64,000 nt of DNA. It comes from Streptomyces sp. YPW6. Its GTDB lineage: Bacteria; Actinomycetota; Actinomycetes; Streptomycetales; Streptomycetaceae. A program made the position numbers and the translations under genes. Below are positions 58,164-64,000 of the stretch, piece by piece. The stretch is from NCBI RefSeq assembly GCF_018866325.1, contig NZ_CP076457.1:3321001-3385000 (forward strand). Reading direction: 5' to 3'. The notes below the pieces were generated by a model. The model had not been told where the DNA came from. It saw only the letters and a program-made list of their open reading frames with translations, and ran no database searches. The first letter of the stretch is position 1; every line of letters begins with the position of its first letter.

Positions 58164-60419
58164 ATGCCAAAGAAGCGCTCGGGCGGCGGTCTCACCACGA
58201 CTCAGCAGGCCGCCAAGTTCGTCGGTGTCGCCGCGCTCTCCGGTGCTGTCCTGGCAGGCATCGCGCTGCCCGCAGCCGGAGCGCTGGGGCTCGCCGCCAA
58301 GGGGACGGTCGAAGGGTTCGACGAGATCCCCTCCAACCTCAAGACACCTCCGCTCAGCCAGCGGACCACCATCCAGGACCGCGACGGCGGCACCATCGCC
58401 ACGGTGTACTCCCGCGACCGCACGGTCGTCCCGCTCAAGGACATCTCGCCGTACATGCAGGACGCGATCATCGCGATCGAGGACTCCCGCTTCTACGAGC
58501 ACGGCGCGGTCGACCTCAAGGGCATCCTGCGCGCGATGAACCGCAACGTACAGGCGGGCGGGACCGCGCAGGGCGCGTCGACCCTCACCCAGCAGTACGT
58601 GAAGAACGTCTTCGTCGAGGAGGCGGGCGACGACCCGGAGAAGGTCGCCCAGGCCACGCAGCAGACACTGGGCCGCAAGGTCCGCGAGCTGAAGTACGCG
58701 ATCCAGGTCGAGGAAGAGCTCGGCAAGAAGAAGATCCTGGAGAACTACCTCAACATCACGTTCTTCGGGCAGCAGGCGTACGGCATCGAGGCCGCGTCCC
58801 AGCGCTACTTCTCCAAGCACGCCAAGGACCTCAAGCTGGAAGAGGCCGCGCTGCTGGCCGGCATCGTCCAGTCCCCGAGCCGTTACGACCCGGTCAACGA
58901 CACGGAGGAGGCGACCAAGCGCCGCAACACCGTGCTGGCGCGGATGGCCGCGGTCAAGAGCATCTCGCGCGCCGAGGCCGACAAGGCGATGGAGACGCCC
59001 ATCGAGCTGAAGGTGTCCCGGCCGAAGAACGGCTGCATCACCGCCGTCAGCGGTTCCGGCTTCTTCTGCGACTACGTACGCAAGACGATCCTCACCGACC
59101 CCGCCTTCGGCAAGACGGACGAGGAGCGGGCCAAGCTCTGGAACCTCGGCGGTCTGACCATCCGGACCACGCTCGACCCGCGCGCCCAGAAGGCCGCCAA
59201 CGAGGCCGCCACCGCGAAGGTCAACAAGGACGACAAGTTCGCGGCGTCCGTGGTGCAGGTCCAGCCGGGCACCGGCAAGATCCTCTCGATGGGCCAGTCC
59301 CGCCCGTACGGCCTCGACCAGAAGCAGCACGAGACCGTCCTGAACCTCGCCGTCAGCAACAGGATGGGCGGCAGCACCTACGGCTTCCAGGTCGGCTCCA
59401 CGTTCAAGCCGTTCACCGCGGCCGCGGCGCTGGAGAAGGGCATCAGCCCGGCGACGACGTTCACCTCCGACTGGAAGATGACGCTCCAGGAGCGGGACTT
59501 CCGCAACTGCTCCGGCTCCCCGGCCGGCTACGCGCCCTGGCAGCTCCAGAACGAGCTGGAGTCCGAGAAGGGCACCTGGGACATGACGAGCGCGCTCGGC
59601 AAGTCCATCAACACCTACTTCGCGATGCTGGAGCAGAAGGCCGGCCTCTGCGAGACCGTCGAGATGGCCAAGAAGCTCGGCTACGAGCGCGGCGACGGCA
59701 AGAAGATCGACGAGTACCCCTCGATCACCCTCGGCGGTGAGGTGAGCACCCCGCTCTCCATGGCCGGCGCCTACGCCGCGTTCGCCAACCGCGGCACGTA
59801 CTGCACGCCGATCGCCATCGAGTCGATCAAGGACCCGCAGGGCAAGAAGCTCACGGTGCCGAAGACGTCCTGCTCACGGGCGATGAGCGAGCGGACCGCG
59901 GACACGATCAACCAGATGCTCAAGGGCGTCGTCGAGGACGGCACCGGTACGCAGGCCGGGCTCAGCGACCGGGACAACGCGGGCAAGACCGGAACGACCA
60001 ACGACCGCAAGGACGCCTGGTTCGTCGGGTACACGCCGAACCTCGCCACCGCGGTGTGGGTCGGTGACGACGTCGGCGAGAAGAGCTCGATGTTCGACGT
60101 CACCATCGGCGGCCAGTACTACCCCAAGGTCTGCGGCGGCTGTCTGCCCGGCCCGATCTGGCGCATCGCGATGACCGGAGCGCTGGACGCGTCCGAGACC
60201 CCCGGGTTCAACACCGTCTCCGTGCCTCGCGGCAAGGACAAGGAGAACGAGGACGAGGAGAGGGGCGACCGCGACCGGGGCCGCAACCGTGACCGCGGTG
60301 ACGACGACAAGCCCGGCGACGACGGCAACCGGTTCCCGGGCATCGAGCTCCCGGAGGGCGTGATCGGCGGACCGGGCGGCGGCCGGGGCGGCCAGGACGG
60401 CGGCCAGAACGGCCCGTGA
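58164..60419 (+). CDS. class A penicillin-binding protein
   Basis: A 751-aa bifunctional cell-wall enzyme. A short cytoplasmic start (MPKKRSGGGLTTTQQAAK) and a membrane anchor precede the glycosyltransferase (GT51) domain with AIIAIEDSRFYEHGAVDLKG and GASTLTQQYVKN. The transpeptidase has STFKP (SxxK), SIN (SxN) and KTGTT (KTG). The C-terminus is Asp/Arg/Gly-rich and disordered. ATG at 58164; upstream starts in frame run through repeats. Confidence 0.93.
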   Translation: MPKKRSGGGLTTTQQAAKFVGVAALSGAVLAGIALPAAGALGLAAKGTVEGFDEIPSNLKTPPLSQRTTIQDRDGGTIATVYSRDRTVVPLKDISPYMQDAIIAIEDSRFYEHGAVDLKGILRAMNRNVQAGGTAQGASTLTQQYVKNVFVEEAGDDPEKVAQATQQTLGRKVRELKYAIQVEEELGKKKILENYLNITFFGQQAYGIEAASQRYFSKHAKDLKLEEAALLAGIVQSPSRYDPVNDTEEATKRRNTVLARMAAVKSISRAEADKAMETPIELKVSRPKNGCITAVSGSGFFCDYVRKTILTDPAFGKTDEERAKLWNLGGLTIRTTLDPRAQKAANEAATAKVNKDDKFAASVVQVQPGTGKILSMGQSRPYGLDQKQHETVLNLAVSNRMGGSTYGFQVGSTFKPFTAAAALEKGISPATTFTSDWKMTLQERDFRNCSGSPAGYAPWQLQNELESEKGTWDMTSALGKSINTYFAMLEQKAGLCETVEMAKKLGYERGDGKKIDEYPSITLGGEVSTPLSMAGAYAAFANRGTYCTPIAIESIKDPQGKKLTVPKTSCSRAMSERTADTINQMLKGVVEDGTGTQAGLSDRDNAGKTGTTNDRKDAWFVGYTPNLATAVWVGDDVGEKSSMFDVTIGGQYYPKVCGGCLPGPIWRIAMTGALDASETPGFNTVSVPRGKDKENEDEERGDRDRGRNRDRGDDDKPGDDGNRFPGIELPEGVIGGPGGGRGGQDGGQNGP

Positions 60420-60444
60420 CCGTACCGGGCCACAGGCCGTGAAG

Positions 60445-60483
60445 AGGGGTGGGCGCCCGGTCGAGTACCGGGCGCCCACCCCT
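60445..60483 (+). terminator. strong intrinsic terminator after the PBP gene
   Basis: Perfect 17-bp stem (AGGGGTGGGCGCCCGGT / ACCGGGCGCCCACCCCT) with a 5-nt loop, followed by TTTCTGTC. Ends the PBP transcript 26 bp after its stop. Confidence 0.85.
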
Positions 60484-60512
60484 TTCTGTCGTCCCGCCGC
60501 CCCCCTCGGCGA

Positions 60513-60611
60513 CGCCTCAGCCGGCGAGGAGCTTCCTCACCGCGGCGCCTCAGCCGACGAGGACCGTCTTCACCGCGGCGCCTCAGCCGGCGAGGAGCTT
60601 CTTCACCGCGG
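60513..60611. repeat. three 33-bp tandem copies covering the yqeY end
   Basis: The unit CGCCTCAGCCGGCGAGGAGC with 13 further bases occurs at 60513, 60546 and 60579 with few changes. The copy at 60579 includes the stop and last codons of the yqeY gene (KKLLAG then stop); the other two lie just downstream of the gene as duplicates of its end. Confidence 0.75.
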
Positions 60612-61047
60612 CGGCGACCCGGCCGCCCTCCGCGAGCCCGGCGACCTTCGGATTGACGATCTTCATGACGGCGCCCATCGCGCGGGGCCCCTCGGCCCCG
60701 GCGGCCTTGGCCTCCTCGACCGCGGACGCCACGATCGTGTTCAGCTCGTCGTCGGTGAGCTGCTTGGGCAGATAGCCGTCGAGCACCTCGCCCTCCGCCT
60801 TCTCCCGCTCGGCCTGCTCGGTCCGGCCGCCCTGGGCGAATGCCTCGGCCGCCTCCCGGCGCTTCTTCGCCTCCTTGGCGATCACCTTCTGCACCTCGTC
60901 GTCGGAGAGTTCGCGCGCCGACGTGCCGCTGACCTCTTCCTTGCTGATCGCGGTGAGGGTGAGCCGAAGGGTGGACGAGGTCAGCTCGTCACGCGCCTTC
61001 ATGGCGGTGTGGAGGTCTTCCTTGAGCTTGGACTTGAGCGTGGTCAT
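60583..61047 (-). CDS. yqeY: GatB/YqeY domain protein
   Basis: A 154-aa protein of the YqeY family, related to the tRNA-binding tail of GatB: TLKSKLKEDLHTAMKARDEL, VIAKEAKKRREAAEAFAQGG and GAVMKIVNPKVAGLAEGGRV. A role in tRNA-dependent amidotransfer is suspected but unproven. ATG at 61047. Its 3' end has been duplicated twice in tandem. Confidence 0.88.
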   Translation of the reverse strand: MTTLKSKLKEDLHTAMKARDELTSSTLRLTLTAISKEEVSGTSARELSDDEVQKVIAKEAKKRREAAEAFAQGGRTEQAEREKAEGEVLDGYLPKQLTDDELNTIVASAVEEAKAAGAEGPRAMGAVMKIVNPKVAGLAEGGRVAAAVKKLLAG

Positions 61048-61126
61048 GCCGTGATTGTGACAGGTGCGGGGCCCGGGCCGCCCACCGGTTTTCCGCTCAC
61101 CGTTCCGCTTCTGCGACGATGGGCGC

Positions 61127-62065
61127 ATGCGCGCACGCTACGGAGTACCCCTGAAAGTCACGGCAGTCGGCGCGGCGGTCGGCGCCGCAGGACTGGCCTA
61201 CGCCGCCGGGTTCGAGGCCCGCTCGTTCCGTCTGCGGCGGGTCACCGTTCCCGTACTCCCGCACGGGGCGCGCCCGTTGCGCGTGCTCCAGGTCTCCGAC
61301 ATCCACATGGTGTGCGGTCAGCGCAAGAAGCGCGCCTGGCTCCAGTCGCTGGCGGGCCTGCGCCCCGACTTCGTGGTGAACACCGGCGACAACCTCTCGG
61401 ACCCGGACGCGGTGCCCGAGGTGCTGGACGCGCTGGGCCCGCTGATGGAGTTCCCGGGCGTGTACGTCTTCGGCTCCAACGACTACTACGGCCCGAGGCT
61501 CCGCAACCCGGCCCGCTACCTCCTGGAGAAGGCCCAGGGCAAGCACGGCCTCAACGGCAACGCCCCCGCGGTCGGCGTCGTCCACAACCCGTGGGAGCCG
61601 ATGCGCGACGCCTTCGACGAGGCGGGCTGGCTGGACCTGTCGAACACCCGGGGCCGGCTCAAGCTGGAGGGCATGGAACTGGCGTTCACCGGTCTGGACG
61701 ACCCGCACATCAAGCGGGACCGCTACGCCGAGGTCCAGGGCGGCCCGGAGTCCGGCGCCGACCTCTCGATCGGCGTGGTCCACGCCCCCTACCTGCGCTC
61801 CCTCGACGCCTTCACGGCCGACGGCTACCCCCTGATCCTGGCCGGCCACACGCACGGCGGCCAGCTGTGCATCCCGTTCTACGGGGCGCTGGTCACCAAC
61901 TGCGACCTGGACACGGACCGGGTCAAGGGCCTGTCGAGCCACACGATCGGCGACAAGCGCGCCTACCTCCACGTCTCCGCGGGCTGCGGCACCAACCGCT
62001 ACACCCCGGTCCGCTTCGCCTGCCCACCGGAGGCGACGCTGCTGACGCTGGTGGCAAAGGCCTGA
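61127..62065 (+). CDS. membrane-anchored metallophosphoesterase
   Basis: A 312-aa phosphoesterase with an N-terminal membrane anchor (VTAVGAAVGAAGLAYAAGF) and the metal-binding motifs VSDIHM, NTGDNLSD, GSNDYY and LAGHTHGGQ. The substrate is unknown; YkuE-like enzymes of this type act on phospholipid head groups. ATG at 61127. Confidence 0.9.
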   Translation: MRARYGVPLKVTAVGAAVGAAGLAYAAGFEARSFRLRRVTVPVLPHGARPLRVLQVSDIHMVCGQRKKRAWLQSLAGLRPDFVVNTGDNLSDPDAVPEVLDALGPLMEFPGVYVFGSNDYYGPRLRNPARYLLEKAQGKHGLNGNAPAVGVVHNPWEPMRDAFDEAGWLDLSNTRGRLKLEGMELAFTGLDDPHIKRDRYAEVQGGPESGADLSIGVVHAPYLRSLDAFTADGYPLILAGHTHGGQLCIPFYGALVTNCDLDTDRVKGLSSHTIGDKRAYLHVSAGCGTNRYTPVRFACPPEATLLTLVAKA

Positions 62066-62109
62066 GGACGCGGGCCTGCCCGGACGGCGCACGCAGGCGG
62101 ATGCGACGG

Positions 62110-62200
62110 GCCGCGTACGCCTCGGATCGCGTACGCCTCGGATCGGCCTCGGACTGCGTACGCCTCGGACTGCGTACGCCTCGGACTGCGTACGTAACAG
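62110..62200. repeat. short tandem repeats, 15-16 bp unit
   Basis: The unit GCGTACGCCTCGGA(T/C)T recurs about five times (clear at 62158-62196). It lies between the phosphoesterase and the Pr6Pr-like gene and may be a recombination hot spot or terminator-like zone. Confidence 0.6.
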
Positions 62201-62258
62201 GCTGCGGACGGCGGCAGACGAATCGCGGGGGTCTTCCCACCCCCATACGGTACGCATC

Positions 62259-63005
62259 ATGACCGCGTCCCGGACCGCTCTGCTCCCCCGCCCCCGGGCG
62301 GCAGGGGCGCCCCCGGCCCTCACGGGCACCCGCCGCCCTTGGGTCACGGCCCTGCGCACCCTGGCGTGCGGGGCGGCGGCCGCGGGCCCGGCCATCACCC
62401 TGGCGACGGGGTCCACCCCACCGCCCCTGGTGCACTTCACGGTCCTGGCGAACCTGCTGGTAGCGGTGGCCTTCGGCTGGTCGGCGGTACGTTCCTGGCG
62501 AGGCGCTCCGCCGCTCCCGCCGCGCCTGACGGGCGGGGTCCTCCTGCTCGCGGCGATCACCGGCCTGATGCACCACCTGGTGCTGGCGAACTACGCGGAG
62601 ATGTCGGCCCCCACGTCCGGCTGGCCCCTGGCAGCGACGGTCCTGCTCCACACGGTGACCCCCTCGGCGGTCGCCGCGGACTGGCTCCTGCTGGCCGCTC
62701 CCCGGACCCTGCGCCCGGCCCACATCCCGCTCTGGCTGACCGCTCCCGCGGCCTACCTGGCCCTGACCCTGACCCGCGGAGCCCTGCTCGCCCCCGGCTC
62801 CCCGGACCGCTACCCGTACCCGTTCCTCGACGTCGACACGTACGGCTACGCGGGCACCCTGACCCAGGCCCTGGCCCTCGGCCTGCTCTTCACCGCCCTG
62901 GCCACGCTGATCACCGCCGCGGACCATCTGAGGCCGGACGTGGCGGGGCGGATCGAGCACCGAAGAAACCGGATTTCGCCTCCGGCCGCCGGTGGGCTAA
63001 AGTAA
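62259..63005 (+). CDS. Pr6Pr-family integral membrane protein
   Basis: A 248-aa membrane protein with about six spans (e.g. [57 protein letters not shown]). The HHLVLAN and [18 protein letters not shown] segments fit the Pr6Pr/FAR-17a-like family. Function unknown. ATG at 62259. Confidence 0.8.
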   Translation: MTASRTALLPRPRAAGAPPALTGTRRPWVTALRTLACGAAAAGPAITLATGSTPPPLVHFTVLANLLVAVAFGWSAVRSWRGAPPLPPRLTGGVLLLAAITGLMHHLVLANYAEMSAPTSGWPLAATVLLHTVTPSAVAADWLLLAAPRTLRPAHIPLWLTAPAAYLALTLTRGALLAPGSPDRYPYPFLDVDTYGYAGTLTQALALGLLFTALATLITAADHLRPDVAGRIEHRRNRISPPAAGGLK

Positions 63006-63033
63006 TCGATGTCGCCGGGAGTCCGGTGGACAT

Positions 63034-63107
63034 CGGGGTGTAGCGCAGCTTGGCAGCGCGCTTCGTTCGGGACGAAGAGGTCGTGGGTTCAAATCCCGCC
63101 ACCCCGA
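63034..63107 (+). tRNA. tRNA-Pro (anticodon CGG)
   Basis: A 74-nt cloverleaf: acceptor CGGGGTG/CACCCCG with discriminator A, D-arm GCGCAGCTTGGCAGCGC, anticodon stem CTTCG/CGAAG with loop TTCGGGA (CGG), T-arm GTGGGTTCAAATCCCGC. No CCA encoded. A tyrosine integrase lies convergent 83 bp away, so its 3' end is probably the attachment site of the next element. Confidence 0.95.
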
Positions 63108-63112
63108 CGCTG

Positions 63113-63152
63113 GTCAGAGGCCACATACGGATTTTCGTATGTGGCCTCTGAC
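63113..63152. terminator. perfect 17-bp hairpin between tRNA-Pro and integrase
   Basis: GTCAGAGGCCACATACG (63113-63129) pairs with CGTATGTGGCCTCTGAC (63136-63152), loop GATTTT. It can end the tRNA and the convergent integrase transcripts. Short direct repeats GGGGGCCAAA follow (63160-63180). Confidence 0.75.
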
Positions 63153-63190
63153 GTGTCTGGGGGGCCAAACAGGGGGCCAAAGGGATTTGA

Positions 63191-64000
63191 TCAAGCCTTC
63201 GGCATAGGTGCCTTACGCCGCTCGGCAAAGATCTCGTCCATAGCCTCCGCTCCCTGCGTGATCACCGGCCGGAGCTGCTTCCTGTACACGGCCTCAGTGG
63301 TCGCCTGACTGCTGTGGCCGACCAGCATGGCGATGCGCTCCAGCGGGATGCCGTGATCGGAGAGCAGGGACACAAAGCTGTGGCGAAGTTCCCGGGGCGT
63401 CCATTCGGGATCGAGCCCCGCCTTTTTCACGATGGCGCGGAAGTCGCGCCGCACGTTCGCGGCGTCCAGCGGCTCCCCGCTCCGTGTGGTGAACACCCGA
63501 CCGTCGGGACGCCACTCGATCCCGTGCGAAGCGCGCTCCTGCTTCTGCCACCGCAGGTGCTCGACCAGCACGTCCACGACCTGCTTCGGTAGGGCGATCG
63601 TCCGGCGGCTCTTACGCGTCTTGGTCTCCCCGTGCCGGCGCACGGACCGCCACACGGCGACGTGCGGCGGGATGCCGTCCTCAGGGTTCAGGTAGACGTG
63701 ATCCCAGGTAAGCGGCCGGGCCTCCTCGGTCCGCACCCCTCCGAGGAGCGACAGCACCAGGTAGGCGTAGAGGCGGCTCCCCCGCGCGGCCCCGAGCACG
63801 GCTTTCGCCTGCTCCAGGTTGAGTGCCTTGCTCGGTCGGCCGACACGTCCCTCCGGGACGGTGACCAGCAGCGCGACGTTGCGCACTGCCTTGTCTCGCC
63901 GCTGGGCGTGCTCGATTGACCGGCGGAGGATCGCCAGCACATCCCGGAGACTTCGTGTGGAAAGCGCCTCGACGCGGCTGTTGAGCCAGTCGTCCACGTC
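63191..64000 (-). CDS. int: tyrosine integrase of a second integrated element (partial)
   Basis: At least 269 codons, continuing past the right edge. The C-terminal catalytic residues are visible: Arg in LLGGVRTEEARPLTWDHVY, His-x-x-Arg in TPRELRHSFVSLLSDHGIP, His in LVGHSSQATTEAVY and the Tyr nucleophile in AVYRKQ. An N-terminal SAM-like part (SRVEALSTRSLRDVLAILRR) precedes it. The orientation towards tRNA-Pro is that of AICEs such as pSAM2 and of tRNA-integrating prophages. Confidence 0.92.
   Translation of the reverse strand, partial: DVDDWLNSRVEALSTRSLRDVLAILRRSIEHAQRRDKAVRNVALLVTVPEGRVGRPSKALNLEQAKAVLGAARGSRLYAYLVLSLLGGVRTEEARPLTWDHVYLNPEDGIPPHVAVWRSVRRHGETKTRKSRRTIALPKQVVDVLVEHLRWQKQERASHGIEWRPDGRVFTTRSGEPLDAANVRRDFRAIVKKAGLDPEWTPRELRHSFVSLLSDHGIPLERIAMLVGHSSQATTEAVYRKQLRPVITQGAEAMDEIFAERRKAPMPKA

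Overview
The window is very GC-rich and has a streptomycete gene neighbourhood (nhaA, MarP-like protease, nth, crp, paired ArsA ATPases, wblA, class A PBP). I infer a Streptomyces chromosome carrying two integrated elements with about 20 kb of core genome between them.

1 to about 43,000 is a siphovirus-type prophage whose left end lies outside the window. Bases 1-5,551 (minus strand) hold the leftward early operon: split primase, DnaB-like helicase, PD-(D/E)XK nuclease, dCMP deaminase, RecB/Cas4-like nuclease. A HTH protein that is a good immunity-repressor candidate follows at 5,756-6,244. From 6,803 to 28,514 (minus strand) lies the late cassette, read from right to left as HNH, terminase, portal, MuF protein, scaffold, capsid, connectors, tail tube, frameshifted tail chaperones, tape measure, tail tip, fibres, endolysin and holin. 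Bases 28,515-31,170 are almost gene-free and hold hairpin clusters, a putative rightward early promoter, a 14-codon mini-ORF and about 740 bases of densely folded leader. The right arm (31,175-40,942, plus strand) is a run of small early genes (GNATs, RHH, dNMP kinase, ThyX, two exported proteins), ending in a large serine integrase (41,032-43,029).

Two sequence systems tie the prophage together. One is an asymmetric 15-16 bp motif (core GTGTGATAG or GTGTGTAAG), found in about 28 copies at gene borders, nearly all pointing with transcription. It resembles the stoperator/operator sites of L5-type mycobacteriophages. The other is a family of six 41-nt tRNA-like minihelices (acceptor stem plus T-arm, no anticodon arm), each just downstream of a motif copy in the right arm. 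Compensatory changes in their stems argue that they act as RNA. These minihelices and the folded leader RNA are the strongest candidates for something undescribed.

The right prophage junction falls at the end of the integrase gene. The following short frame looks like the last residues of acetyl-CoA synthetase, so the phage seems to have integrated into the 3' end of acs. The terminase large-subunit gene is broken by a frameshift at a run of five A/T pairs, so the prophage may be defective unless this is a sequencing error.

43,000-63,000 is core chromosome: nhaA; a holin-family membrane protein; an alpha/beta hydrolase; a CvpA/MarP protease; a Nudix hydrolase; endonuclease III; Crp; an MBL hydrolase plus second Nudix; RidA; DUF4177; two ArsA-family ATPases; wblA; a PBP; YqeY; a metallophosphoesterase; and a Pr6Pr-type membrane protein. 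At 63,034 a tRNA-Pro(CGG) is followed by a convergent, partial tyrosine integrase, which marks the edge of a second integrated element continuing past the window.
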